DNA from: Symbiodinium natans
Taxonomy: Eukaryota; Sar; Dinophyceae; Suessiales; Symbiodiniaceae
Direction: 5' to 3'
NCBI GenBank assembly: GCA_905221605.1
Contig: CAJNDS010001147.1
Span: 550,713-614,712 of the forward strand
Length of the DNA: 64,000 nt
The position numbers and the translations under genes were made by a program. The notes under the pieces were generated by a model. That model searched no databases. It was not told the DNA's origin and saw only the letters and a list, made by a program, of their open reading frames with translations. Each line of letters starts with the position of its first letter. Positions within the stretch are counted from its first letter, which is position 1. Positions 1-10,340 of the stretch are shown piece by piece.

Positions 1-8
1 CCCTCCAA

Positions 9-3000
9 ATGCAGAGAGCCAAGGAACAGCAGGCACAGTACAAAGACTGGCTCCAATCGGGATTAGCGAAAGGGATGCGACCTCTCTACAGCTCTCTCAG
101 GAAGAGTGAGAGAGTCCTGGATCGGCCCTTCCAGAACCTCCCGGGCGAAGAGCGCCCAGGGGCCAGGAGGAAGCAATGGGTTTGGGGAGAGGTAGAAACA
201 CCCCCCCCGATTAGCCAGATCCTGCTGGATGCTGCAAAGTCCTCCCAGCTGTTTCAAATAACAGCAAATGTGTTGGAGGCCATCCTCAAGACTGTCACTG
301 ACAAAGCAGGAGGCCTTGATGGGCTCACCTATGCTGCCCTCAAAAACCTCCCTGAGCCGGCCTACGAGCAGCTCACCCAAGCCCTGAACCTGGCTGAAGC
401 CACAGGAGTGGCGCCACAGCACTGGCAGGTGCACCATGTGGCCCTCCTACCCAAGAATGCTGACATAGAAAGGCCTATAACCCTCACATCCATCACCTAT
501 CGGCTTTGGTGCTTCTGCAGGGCGCAGGTTGTAAAGAAATGGATGCGAGAAACTGCAGAGCAGTTCCCATGGGATAAAGCCTCCCCGGGCAATACCTGTC
601 TAGAAACAGGCATGCCGCGCCTCCTGAGAGGAGAAGTTAGCCGCGCGGCTAATAAGCATGCCTGTGCGGTCCTTTTGGACCTACAGACTTTCTATGACAG
701 TGTCAACTGGACCAAACTGGAGGAGCGGATAGTGGCGACCGGCTTCCCGCCAGCTATAGCCCTCCTGGTCATGCAAGTCTACCGGGGAACGCGATATCTC
801 GTGGCAGAGGATCTCCTCTCGGAAGGGATCCTCCCTGCGAGGGGCATCCTAGCAGGGTGCCCGTTCGCAACAATGATGGCCAGGGTTTACCTCCAGCCAA
901 TAATGCAGGAGGCCGCTCAGCTCCACAGTATCACCGCCCTGGACACCTGGGTCGATGATATTGGAGCGGATTTCGAAGCGCGACATCCCGAGCAGGCAGC
1001 ATTTGCGGTCTATGAAGGTTATAAAACCCTTCGCCGGCTTCTGGAAGGTAGTGACCTCCGTTTGTCCCTGAAGAAAATAGGCTTCCTGTGCACCACTGCA
1101 GAAGCCAGGAGGGAACTACAAAAGCTGCGTAAAGAAGGGGACCCGGCTATCTGTGACAGCATGAAAGACTTAGGCCTGGACTGTGCCCTGGGTCGGGTCA
1201 GGCGGGTCAAGGTGCAACGAGCCCGCAGGCACAAAGCGGGCCATCGGCAGAAAAAGCTGAAACAACTGCGAGTCCCGGGTGTCCCGGCCAAAGTCCGCCT
1301 CTTCAGGGGAGGGGTGGCCTCCGTCCTTACTTGGGGCCACCAAGCCCAGGGAATGCCGCCCACCCGGAGACACAAGCTCCGGACCGCCTTGGCTGAGCAG
1401 TGTGGTAGACAGAAAATGGGAAACCTAGAGGTGGCGCTATCCTCTGTAAGTGACAGGTACCAGGATCCGGGTCGCACGCTGATGGTCCAGCAGGTTGAAG
1501 CCTGGTTCCAGCTCAAGAAAAGGTGGACCGGAAAGGAAGATCTGCTGGAAAGAACCTGGGGCCTTACAGTCCAAAAACTAGAGGAAGCCAGCAGCAGGTG
1601 GCAAATGGTCAAAGGCCCTCTTGCGGCTACAGTTGCATACCTGCTCGACCTTGGCTGGCAGCCTAGGGACAGTGATGAGTGGCTGGACACCCGGGGTGCC
1701 AGGCACACCATGCACACCCCACAGCAGGAGTGTCGTGTCCTTGACCTCCTCCAGCAAACTTATCAGGAAGAAGTGGACCACCGTATCGCCACCGGCATCG
1801 CTGCTCCTGAGTTAAAAGGGGGAATAGATTGGACAGTTGGGAGGAAACTGTTGGGGGGTTTCAAGAAAGAAGGGCGAACCACGAAAGCCTCAGCCCTGAG
1901 GCGTGTTTGGCAAGGAGCCCTGGTGTGCAGCCAAAACTCTGCCGTCAAGGTGTGCCCCCGGTGCCACCAGGAAGCAGACTGGGAGCATGTGCTCTTGGAT
2001 TGTGCCTGGTGGGAAGCCCAGAACTGGGAGCTGCCAGCATGGTTCCAAGAAGGCAGGGCCCAAGGCCCGCGATCACTGTGGACCAGGGCACTCCCGCCCA
2101 AACCCGACTGGCAGGTACCACCTCCCCAGGAAGATAAGCCCACCTTCTTGGGCATATGGGCCAACAAAGAGCCCCTCAGTGACCCGGAGCTTGTCTACGG
2201 CACAGATGCTAGCGGGGGCCCTTTCATGGCGGACCCGAGACTCAGGCAGGTAGCCTACGCAGTGGTGGCCTGTAAAAAGCAAGGCCAAGAGTATGTCCAG
2301 GTCGGGGCAATCGTCGGTCAAGTTCCGGGACCTCAGACGGTTTTTCGGGGTGAGATGTATGCAGTTTTGCAGCTAGCCCGATACACCAAAGGCCCAGTTG
2401 ACACGACGCTCGATTGCCTTGGTGTCCCGAAACGTGTCCGCAACCCAAAACCGGGGAAAACACACGGTGACATCTGGTGGGAGCTACAAGCTACGGAGGT
2501 CGACCGCCTCAAAATGAAATGGGTCCCGTCCCATGTCTCAGAGGAGGATTTCCTCCGGAAGGTCGGTGCGGAACACGTGTGGAGACAGCAGGTCAATGAC
2601 CTGGCGGACAAACTGTGTGGGGAAAAAGCGGCCGAGCTGGCCCGCCCCGAGGCCCGAGCAGCCAGTCAGTGTCAGGACCATTGCAGCAAGAAAGCCCAAG
2701 AGTTCCTGGCGAGCAGGGCTGAAAAGATCCTCACCGCTGTAGGAGAGAACCAGCACCCAGTCTACAAGGTCTTCCTGCAGGACAAGCAGGCCCGCAAAAA
2801 CCCCGAGACCAATGCAAGGCCCTGTAAAAAGCGGGTTGGATCCAACATAGGCCGTGGCCACACCACCACCCAGCAGGAATGGTTCCAGGAATTGGTCCGG
2901 ACCAAATCCATACATGCCTGGGAGTGGGACGGTCTCAACCTCCGGTGTGCCCAGTGCCAGCTAAAACTTTTGCACACCAAAAACCGCAAGACCTTAGAGG

Positions 3001-3365
3001 CGCTGGCAGCACACCAATGTGTGCATCAAGGGAGGGTTGCGATTGAAGGGGTTCATGTTACGCATGTTTTGAAACTTTTAGGAACTAGGCAGCTTTGGGT
3101 GTGCGAGGGTTGTGGTGGTCAGCTGTCCCTAAAAACCCGAACGGTTTCGCAAAAACTTGCCGCTGCTTGTTGTTTTAAAAAGGACTCCCGATGTGAGTCG
3201 CTTTTCAAGCCAGAAGCAACAAATCCCATCCGCAGCCTTTTTCAGCCAGCACAGGCAGTCAGGCCAGTAGAAGGGCCCAACCCCTCCGTGCGCAATGGCG
3301 GAAATGAAGCAGGAGGACCTGCCCTCCCAGGGCCAGGAGGCCCAGGAAGCCCCAATGAAGAGTGA
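9..3365 (+). CDS. Retrotransposon polyprotein: reverse transcriptase, zinc knuckle, RNase H
   Basis: Uninterrupted 1,118-residue ORF that copies element RNA into DNA. Reverse transcriptase motif A is LLDLQTFYDSV (Asp224), motif B is GCPFAT near residue 280, and motif C is WVDD (Asp316/Asp317). A knuckle of the form CPRC-x7-H-x4-C begins at residue 649. RNase H follows with a full set of acidic residues: D733 in GTDAS, E782 in FRGEMYAV, D802 and D864 in NDLADKLC. The C-terminal 250 residues carry paired CxxC motifs (CAQC, CEGC). The order RT-Z-RNase H in one ORF fits an I/R1-like non-LTR element. No endonuclease is visible, but the frame is open at the left edge, so the N-terminus may lie outside the window and the first Met is only a formal start. 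The frame is intact over more than 3.3 kb with all catalytic residues, so the copy looks young. The clade assignment is inference. Confidence 0.9.
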   Translation: MQRAKEQQAQYKDWLQSGLAKGMRPLYSSLRKSERVLDRPFQNLPGEERPGARRKQWVWGEVETPPPISQILLDAAKSSQLFQITANVLEAILKTVTDKAGGLDGLTYAALKNLPEPAYEQLTQALNLAEATGVAPQHWQVHHVALLPKNADIERPITLTSITYRLWCFCRAQVVKKWMRETAEQFPWDKASPGNTCLETGMPRLLRGEVSRAANKHACAVLLDLQTFYDSVNWTKLEERIVATGFPPAIALLVMQVYRGTRYLVAEDLLSEGILPARGILAGCPFATMMARVYLQPIMQEAAQLHSITALDTWVDDIGADFEARHPEQAAFAVYEGYKTLRRLLEGSDLRLSLKKIGFLCTTAEARRELQKLRKEGDPAICDSMKDLGLDCALGRVRRVKVQRARRHKAGHRQKKLKQLRVPGVPAKVRLFRGGVASVLTWGHQAQGMPPTRRHKLRTALAEQCGRQKMGNLEVALSSVSDRYQDPGRTLMVQQVEAWFQLKKRWTGKEDLLERTWGLTVQKLEEASSRWQMVKGPLAATVAYLLDLGWQPRDSDEWLDTRGARHTMHTPQQECRVLDLLQQTYQEEVDHRIATGIAAPELKGGIDWTVGRKLLGGFKKEGRTTKASALRRVWQGALVCSQNSAVKVCPRCHQEADWEHVLLDCAWWEAQNWELPAWFQEGRAQGPRSLWTRALPPKPDWQVPPPQEDKPTFLGIWANKEPLSDPELVYGTDASGGPFMADPRLRQVAYAVVACKKQGQEYVQVGAIVGQVPGPQTVFRGEMYAVLQLARYTKGPVDTTLDCLGVPKRVRNPKPGKTHGDIWWELQATEVDRLKMKWVPSHVSEEDFLRKVGAEHVWRQQVNDLADKLCGEKAAELARPEARAASQCQDHCSKKAQEFLASRAEKILTAVGENQHPVYKVFLQDKQARKNPETNARPCKKRVGSNIGRGHTTTQQEWFQELVRTKSIHAWEWDGLNLRCAQCQLKLLHTKNRKTLEALAAHQCVHQGRVAIEGVHVTHVLKLLGTRQLWVCEGCGGQLSLKTRTVSQKLAAACCFKKDSRCESLFKPEATNPIRSLFQPAQAVRPVEGPNPSVRNGGNEAGGPALPGPGGPGSPNEE

Positions 3366-3924
3366 AGAAGAAAAGCCGGAGGGCCTCCCCGGGGAGCCAA
3401 AGGCTCTACACCACCCCGCCGGCGACGACACTCAGGAGGGGCTACCCTCCCAAGCCAGTGCCTCCTCCAACGCAGCCCCTGCCGAGACCAAGGAGGAAGA
3501 AAACCAGGAACTGCCACCCACAACACCGGCAGGGGAGGGGCAGCCTCCGGAGGCAGAGGCTTGGGAGAATAGGAAGAGGGAGGTTCCTCCTCCGAGCAGG
3601 CAGCCCGGCAAAGCCCAAGGCAAGGGAGAGTACCTGCTCGAGCGCAGGACCCCGGCGCAGAGGTACGTAGACGACTACACCCTGCAGAGGCAACGGAACA
3701 GGCCGGGTAAGAAAGCCAGGGCCCAAAGAGTCCCACCCATGCCACCGCCAGCCAAACGTGCTGCCCACCCTGGATGGGGGCACGAAGAGTGGGAAGGATG
3801 GCAGCAATGGGGGGACAAGCACTGGTCCGGAGAGTGGTCCTCCAGCTGGTGGGGGGCCACCCGAGACTGGGACCAAGCCCCCTCATCCTCCGAGCAAGCA
3901 GCCGAGGTCGAGGCAATGGCCTAG
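3295..3924 (+). CDS. Second ORF of the retrotransposon, acidic, Pro- and Trp-rich
   Basis: A 209-residue ORF that overlaps the end of the RT-RNase H ORF by 71 nt in another frame. The first 120 residues are rich in E, P, Q, A and K with no recognisable fold. A basic segment follows near residues 115-150. The tail has many Trp and Gly residues (WGHEEWEGWQQWG, SSSWWG), of the kind seen in RNA-binding low-complexity proteins. I do not recognise a family. The overlap suggests it is made by frameshift, reinitiation or a separate trans-spliced mRNA. It could be a nucleic-acid-binding accessory protein like ORF1/gag of other elements, but it would be unusual in lying 3' of the polymerase. Low-complexity composition weakens the coding claim. 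Confidence 0.5.
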   Translation: MAEMKQEDLPSQGQEAQEAPMKSEEEKPEGLPGEPKALHHPAGDDTQEGLPSQASASSNAAPAETKEEENQELPPTTPAGEGQPPEAEAWENRKREVPPPSRQPGKAQGKGEYLLERRTPAQRYVDDYTLQRQRNRPGKKARAQRVPPMPPPAKRAAHPGWGHEEWEGWQQWGDKHWSGEWSSSWWGATRDWDQAPSSSEQAAEVEAMA

Positions 3925-4059
3925 CAAACCAGATGCCCGACCGGGCCTCCTATGAGGTCCAGGGCAAAACCCGGTTCCTGACCATGCTTGCTCGGGGGGG
4001 GTCAAGGGTGTGCTACACCCTTGACCGAGAACCCCGCTGGGTCCTGAAGGTGCCCAGGG

Positions 4060-4465
4060 GTCGCAGGTTCTGAGTGCAGAATGTATATGCCTTGCTGTGC
4101 ACCAGGAGGGATGCCCTCTTACTGACAGGAAAGGGAGAAGGGTAGTTTGCAAGCGGACTTGAGGCAATCCGCACCCACAGTTAGGGGCTACCCTCTCACC
4201 CAGTACTGGGAAGAGGAGCGATTGGTGGGGCTCGGTGGAGCTTAGCAGCAGCAAGAGGTGCCACCCTCTAGTGAGAGGCTGAGGCAATGACCTCATAGGC
4301 TCGAGGTCCCACCCCCTCAGTAGTGGCACTAGTAGCAGAAGGCTTTACCTGTACAGTTAGCCTCTGCTGCTCAAGATAGTGTAGTGGTACTTAGCAGTAC
4401 GGACTCCGGTCCCAAACACCAAGACGGTGGACTCGCAAACCAAGCTCAACTCGGAAAAAAAATTG
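4060..4465 (+). repeat. Direct repeat copy 1 in the retrotransposon tail
   Basis: Closely similar to 5845-6217. Shared landmarks in the same order are GGTCGCAGG, GTGCAGAAT, TTGCTGTGCACC, CTCGGTGGAGCTTAGCAGCA, GAGGTGCCACCCTCTAGTGA, GGCTTTACCTGTACAGT, and GGACTCCGGTCCCAAACACC followed by AAGACGGTGGACTCGCAAACC. Both copies end in an A-run after CTCAACTCGG. Confidence 0.85.
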
Positions 4466-5844
4466 CATTTGTTCGCTCAACTCGGAAAAAAATTGAACCC
4501 AGGTTGGCTCAAGGCTCTCGGCTCGAGTGAGAAGGCAAGTGGTAGGCCGCTTTCAGGTAGGGGTAGCCGCCTAGATGCCATGGAGCCCACCCTCTAAGAG
4601 GGATAGCCTGGCTATCAGAACCTCAGAGGTGAGCCGAGAGGGAAGGTGCATCCTTCGACTGGAGCGAACTACCAGGGCAGGGCACTTCCGCGATGCCTAG
4701 TCCCTGGAGCAGAGTTTCAGCGAGCACGCAAAACAGGATGCCTTCCGTAGGCCTCGTGGTCAAGGGGCACCGAGGCAGCAGAGAGGTGCAGACCCTCTGA
4801 CCCGAACAGATAGGGGCAAGGGCCGGCGGGCAGGGATCAGCCCAGTATGCTCGGGGGGACCGCAAGGCACGGTTAGTAAGAGAGTGAAAGCCGGAGCTGC
4901 GGCGAACTTGAGGAACTGGTCTGTACAGCCTGTTGCCACCGCTTGCAATCCCTGGAGAGCTGGAAGTTAGGGAGCTGGAAGTTTGGGAGTCTGCAGTGGC
5001 GATTAGGGAACGCTTCCGGAAGCCTGCTACATGCAGAAGCCTGCGACATGTACCGGGCAACGCCAACACTGAGTATTAGCCAGTGTAAGGACATGGCTTG
5101 AGTGTGAGGTCAGTCTGGCAGTTTCTTCGTGACTCACACAGCCAGAGGTTCATCCTCTTGAGATGAGTGGTATATTGGGCCCTCCGGACCTCTGTCAATG
5201 CTGGGAATTGCCCAGTCCTACCAGGCTTAGGTTCAGGAGTTTTCTTTGTCCACCTCGGCCCTAATGCCTGAGACTCATCTGCAGTAAATCCACACCGACC
5301 CTGGGGTTAAGGATGGTGCCTTCCCCGGGATCCCAGACACTGTGGCACTTGTGAGAGGGACAGCTACCAGAGGCGAGATCCCCTTCTCTAGGTGCTACCT
5401 GAGGTTTATGTTTCTGGGTTTGGCTTCTGCTCGGCGTCGTTCCCTGCGCCAGTGCACTTGTGCATGGGGAATCGAGGGGAAAGCGTGGCCCCGCGCCTTG
5501 TCGAGGGGAGGTCGTCGACCCTGCGCCAAAGATAACGAGTTTAGGGGTGCAGTGGCCTAACCCGGTGATGTAAACCCTCTCATCCACCCTCGCACGGGGT
5601 AATTAGGCATGAGGTGCTTTGTGGAACCCTCCGCACAGTGACCTGGAGTGCCAGACCAGAACCAGGAGTGAGGAGGTGGCATCCTCGGGCTGTGAATTGG
5701 CGGACTTCACTGGCCAGGGCCCACAGGGCTGCGTGCTGAGCAGATATGGCAGATTTCCCTCTCAGCAAAGCAGACGGACAACCCTGTTTAGAAGGGCCAG
5801 CAACCAATTTGTACAGGTAATTGGTACCTGTGGCCGAGGGGTCG

Positions 5845-6217
5845 CAGGGTGTTTAGTGCAGAATTTCTTGCTGTGCACCCAGAGGGCTGCCGTCTTACTG
5901 ACACGAAAGGGATGTGGGTAGAGAAAAAGGGCTACCCCAGAGACTGGGGCTACCCCCTGACCGAGTAGGGAGAAGAGGAGCGGATGGTGGAGCTCGGTGG
6001 AGCTTAGCAGCAGCAAGAGGTGCCACCCTCTAGTGAGAGGCTGAGGCAAAGACCTCGTAGGATTGAGGTCACACCCTCAGTAGTAGTGGTACCAGTAGCA
6101 GAAGGCTTTACCTGTACAGTCGCCTCTGCTGCTCAAGATAGTGTAGTGGTACATAGCAGTACGGACTCCGGTCCCAAACACCAAGACGGTGGACTCGCAA
6201 ACCAATCTCAACTCGGG
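5845..6217 (+). repeat. Direct repeat copy 2 in the retrotransposon tail
   Basis: Second copy of the block at 4060-4465, about 1.78 kb downstream in the same orientation. It differs by scattered substitutions and small indels. The intervening 4466-5844 is not repeated elsewhere in the window. Confidence 0.85.
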
Positions 6218-7993
6218 AAAAAAGATTGAACCCAGGTTGAACCCAGGTTCTCGATGTTGTTGTTCCCCCCCCCTGGTTCGAACCCCCAGGTTCGAACCCC
6301 CCCCCCCCCGAACCTTGCTCAAAAGTGCAGCAGCGGTTTGTAAAAAAGAAGGACTTAATTGACGCGCCTTATGGACCCCCGCCTTTGGGTGGGGTAATAC
6401 TATATCTTGAATAAAATTACTGGTACAAGTTATGGCAGTGTATGTCAGCCTTGTACTGCTGTGTGCAAAAATAGAAATCGTCTCCGGGCCTGGAGGCAGA
6501 GTTGGATCAGTAGTTTTGCTGTTCGCGTGTTGTCTGGAGCTTGTCCAGCACGTTAAGGTCTCTCTGCTGCCCTCTTGTATGGTGCTGGTGGTAGGCGGTC
6601 AAGATGGCAGACCAATGGCAGATTGCTGCCGCAGTCCAATTTCATGGCCGCGTCTGCTCCGTGCTAAGCGGCTGGGTGAAAGAAATGTTCAGCGCTGGCT
6701 CCGGCATGGATATTTGGTCTTGGTTAGTAAGAGCGAGAACGCCAGAGCCACCCGTCGCTTAGCTTGTATAGAGGGTCGGTAAGCCAATCTGTAGTCAGGT
6801 GCCGGACTTATGTTCAAGGTAAGTCGTGCCCTAAACGGCTAAATATGGGCACCAAGGTGGAAAGTTGCAGCTGTGGATAACGCGTCTTGCCTTCAAGGCT
6901 ATAGAGCCTGCAAGTTCATCTGCCAAGTTTGTCCCCATATTTTAGAACGTCGGCGGAGTCATTTCCCTGCCAGTTGGCGTGGATATCTAGAAAACCTGAC
7001 ATTCTTCACAGTCTCTCTTCTGGACGTCCCGGTCTCAGGTCAAGCCTACGAGCAAGAACTTCGGACCGAAACCGGTACCACGTCCGTCTCACCTCCGACT
7101 TGCGTGGTTTAATAAGTCTGACATGTTGACTGAGCTCTGCTCATGCCTTGCGCGCTTGGTAAGAAAGTTCCTATCTAAAGAAATGTTAACTTTGTTGTCC
7201 TGCATGCTGGCTTAGAGTTGTGTGTGTAGTTGTGGGAACTCCGTAGTTGTGCCTTGGAGGCTCGACGGGAGTGCTGCTTTCAAGTGGGAAAGCCTTTTGA
7301 AGTGCTTGAGTTGTAGGAATGTGTGTCTTGAAGCTGTAGAAGTGACTGTGCACGTTTTTGCTTGCTTTAGGTGCAGTTGGGTAGGTTCCGAGAACTCCCA
7401 CTGACGTTTGAGTTTGTTTTGTGGTTGTGGAGAACACGTGGCAGAGCAGAGTTTTCACCTGTGTGTAAAGAGTTTTACTGACAAAGCCTCCGGCTTATGA
7501 CTTTGGCTCAAGTCGTGAGAAAAAGAGGGTTCAGCGCGCTGCTGCTGTGTTTTCACAGAAAAAGCAGAGTGCGTTGATTGTGTGATTTGGGCTCACGCCG
7601 CCCGTTCTCGGAACGTCGGCAATGACAGCTGCAGATCTTTGGCTACCCAACTTGCAGGCTGCCAATTTACTCGGATGATTGCGTGATGGTGGTTTTTGTT
7701 CGCTGGCACTTCATCGCATTTTGCGGTTTCCCCACCCGACCTGCTATGGCTCTGATCAGGAACTACTTCGACGAGCTTGGGTACTGAGCGCGTGGGATCT
7801 TCTTAGTAGCTTCGTCGCCCTGCCCTTCTGGTTTGTCGGTTTGTTGTTGTGTGGCTGTTTTGGTGTGTTGGGTGGTTTGGTGGTTCGGTTCTGGTTTCTC
7901 TTTTCTGGCGATCTGTTTCACGCCCAGTTGCGAGACCCGCAAGAACGGCCTACTGTGCTACTGATGTAGTAAAGAGGCGCCCGCCAAAAAAAA

Positions 7994-8160
7994 GCGTTGA
8001 TTGTGTGATTTGAGCTGAGTCATTTTCTGAGGGATCTCATTTCTATTTTGTAGAATATTCTTGATTGGTGCTCACAGTGTGCAACCCGAGTGTTAGGCAG
8101 CAAGGGCCAAGCACGCCTGATGTCTGTGCGGGCCTTCACTTAATACTCGGCCCAAACTTA
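7994..8160 (+). repeat. 170-bp direct repeat, copy 1
   Basis: Nearly identical to 8734-8903 in the same orientation, from GCGTTGATTGTGTGATTTGA to CCCAAACTTA. It differs by a 3-nt indel near the centre (TAGAAT versus TGCGAGAAT) and a few substitutions. The start of the unit (AAAAAGCAGAGTGCGTTGAT and the next 10 nt) also appears alone at 7559-7588. Confidence 0.9.
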
Positions 8161-8733
8161 AGCTAGCGGTCAACAGGTTGATAGCATTTTAAGTTTGGGT
8201 CTAGGAGTCTAGGTATTAAAGAATTTGTGTTTTCATGTGATGCGACGGTCTTTTTATGGGCACAACATTCTTTGGCTTGCTTGCAAGACTTGAGTGCTGT
8301 GTTGATCCGGCCTTCGAGGCTGTACCGGCATCATGTCAAGCTTCACACATGCCGTTGAGCCTTGCATAAGATCGTGCACTTGACATGTGACATGCTCAAC
8401 ATAATTTTGAGCCCGCCCTGCCCGCCCTTGTGTGCATCCGAGAACGTGATCAGTTCTCGTGCCCAGCTTGTGCTTTTTCACCCTCCAAGTGGTGCGGTTC
8501 GTGCCTGTCCCACTTGCAATCCTATGTCCTGACACCTACTCCATTTGCAATCCTGTGCGTCGCTTCGCACATTTTCTGCCGCGACCTTGGCATGCGAAGC
8601 CAGTAGTTTGTACAGCCGGGGTTCTTGCACACATGTGTGCAGCACAGAACCTTGCAGAGCTTCATGCCCCACAAATGTGCGGTGAGGCACTCGCGCGTTG
8701 ACTTCCCACAGTCACCGATGGAAAAAGCAGAGT

Positions 8734-8903
8734 GCGTTGATTGTGTGATTTGAGCTGAGTCATTTTCTGAGGGATCTCATTTCTATTTTGTGCGAGAATA
8801 TTCTTGATTGGTGCTCACAGTGTGCAACCCGAGTGTTGGGCAGCAATGGCCAAGCACGCCTGATGTCTGTGCGGGCCTTCACTTAATACTCGACCCAAAC
8901 TTA
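8734..8903 (+). repeat. 170-bp direct repeat, copy 2
   Basis: Second copy of 7994-8160, offset about 740 bp. It runs straight into an AT-rich segment at 8904. The pair could be terminal repeats of a small element or copies of a tandemly expanded unit. I see no terminal TG/CA or target duplication that would decide. Confidence 0.9.
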
Positions 8904-9072
8904 ATGGCATTCTTCTTGCCGTTTCCCCAATGCATTTCTTAGGATTTAATGTTATTCCAAAAAGAATCCCATCCTTTCCAGATTCTTTTACTTCCTGGAA
9001 TTCCCTGTCATTTATTGGATCAGGAATAACTTTCCTATTGGTGGTTTTACTTCGTTCGCTCAGTGCATGCAT
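8904..9072 (-). other. AT-rich island with a short open frame
   Basis: Composition changes abruptly at 8904, right after the repeat copy, from mixed sequence to AT-rich. The minus strand reads openly from 9072 and encodes a charged, well-formed peptide (RKVIPDPINDREFQEVKESG, then KDGILFGITLNPKKCIGETA) with AT-rich codons unlike the genes elsewhere in the window. An in-frame stop lies just upstream. I do not recognise the protein. It may be a fragment inserted from another genome compartment or organism, or chance. Confidence 0.3.
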
Positions 9073-9215
9073 TAAATCATGCGCTTATTTCATTCGCTTG
9101 TATTATAATGCAGTGAACTTACTCTCTTCGTAGTTGTATTATTATACGGGCCAGTAATTATATCGCCCGTGAACTATAATTCTATTGTGGCAACCAGTAT
9201 TCTCGCGTGGCCGAT

Positions 9216-9260
9216 CTTCCTTCTTCCTTCCTTCCTTCCTTCCTTCCTTCCTTCCTTCCT
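9216..9260 (+). repeat. CTTC microsatellite
   Basis: About eleven tandem copies of the tetranucleotide TTCC/CTTC, slightly imperfect at the left end. Confidence 0.95.
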
Positions 9261-10289
9261 TTTGCACTCTCGTGTGAAAGCTGACTCCAGACTCGTCCCC
9301 TTTCCCTTTGGTTCGCAGGGCAGAAAAAGTGTCCGCTGCACTTCCAGAGTTTTCCCGTCCTACTGCAGACGTAGCGGATTAGTTGAACTCTGAACCGCAT
9401 GTCCACTGTTTCCACTGCGTTGAACATGCTTGCGACTTCGCATGTTTCTTTGGGTTTAGAGCCGCAAGGTTGTCTTAGTCAGTCTAAGGTTGGGGAATTT
9501 GTAGTGTTGCACTTCGTGTGTTTAGCGGAAGCTTCACTTGCAACTCGTTCATTGCTTCACCGGCCAAAACAACCCAAGCGCTAGCAACGTGCTAGCAGTT
9601 CTAGCGCTTCGAGTTCGCAGCTAAGAAAATATGTGGAACAAGCAGCCGTCTGATACTGGTGTGCTGCAGCAACCAAGCGCCAACCGCAACGCCGAACAGG
9701 CCACGCGCCGGAAATGGTAGCCTGAATGCTGGACCGGTTTGGCCCCATAGCACTCGCAGCGCTCCGCCCGCGTCTGCCGTGGCAAGGCATGCGAGGGAGA
9801 CCACTGTTCGACATGCAGTGCTGATGTCTGGCACGTCGACTGAGTCCTGCACCTGTAAAATGCGAATGCGAAGCGGGCGTGGGACGCTCCAACCTGCAAG
9901 GAATCGTAAAACGCAAAAAAACCAATCCGTAAAACCTAATTTAAAGCCCAAACAAAGACCCTTTACACCACCCCATTTTAGCGAAGGCAACTGAACCTAA
10001 ACCCTATGAAGCCTTCAAGTTGTAAGAACATAGCCTTAACCTATGGCCGTTTTCTCATGGACAGCTTGTCGAAAGCCGTGGCATGAACTGCAACCTGGGT
10101 CTTAAAATCTTATGCTCTTGCTCACTACGCCCGCATGGCTGCTCCAGCTCCAGCAAACCAGAGTCTATGCAAAAGGTGGGGAAGTGCTTGTCGCAAGCAG
10201 TTATATGACAAGTAGAGTACCATAGATTACCTCTAGGTTGGCGAACAGCGCTAAAGGCCCATGACGTTGTATGATGCTGTTGCCCTGTT

Positions 10290-10340
10290 GCTGTGCAGAG
10301 TTTTCGTTCCTTGGATGGTCGCTGCCGATTGCGCGTCATC
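10290..10340 (+). promoter_or_regulatory. Candidate spliced-leader acceptor upstream of the ankyrin gene
   Basis: A pyrimidine-rich stretch (TTGCCCTGTTGCTGTGCAG) ends in AG at about 10298, some 40 nt before the ATG at 10341. Dinoflagellate mRNAs receive a 22-nt leader by trans-splicing at such sites. The assignment is inference from position and sequence only. Confidence 0.35.

Larger units (their letters stand above)
3925..6425 (+). mobile_element. Non-coding 3' tail of the retrotransposon
   Basis: About 2.4 kb follow the two ORFs without a convincing reading frame. The segment holds a duplicated block (about 4060-4465 and 5845-6217), short A-runs, a doubled GGTTCGAACCCCC motif near 6273-6300, C-rich tracts and an AATAAA at about 6408. 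I take this as the element's 3' UTR. Its right end is not defined by a target-site duplication that I can see, so the end coordinate is approximate. Confidence 0.5.
6426..10290. other. Intergenic region with repeats, no gene recognised
   Basis: Open frames here are short and show no domain or consistent coding character on either strand. The stretch holds a 170-bp direct repeat pair, a CTTC microsatellite and an AT-rich island, each listed separately. A TTTGGCTCAAG sequence at 7502-7512 matches the 3' end of the dinoflagellate spliced leader. Confidence 0.6.

Noticed and set aside
1019-1717. Long minus-strand frames within the retrotransposon ORF
   Set aside because: Shadows of a strongly supported sense frame with catalytic motifs.
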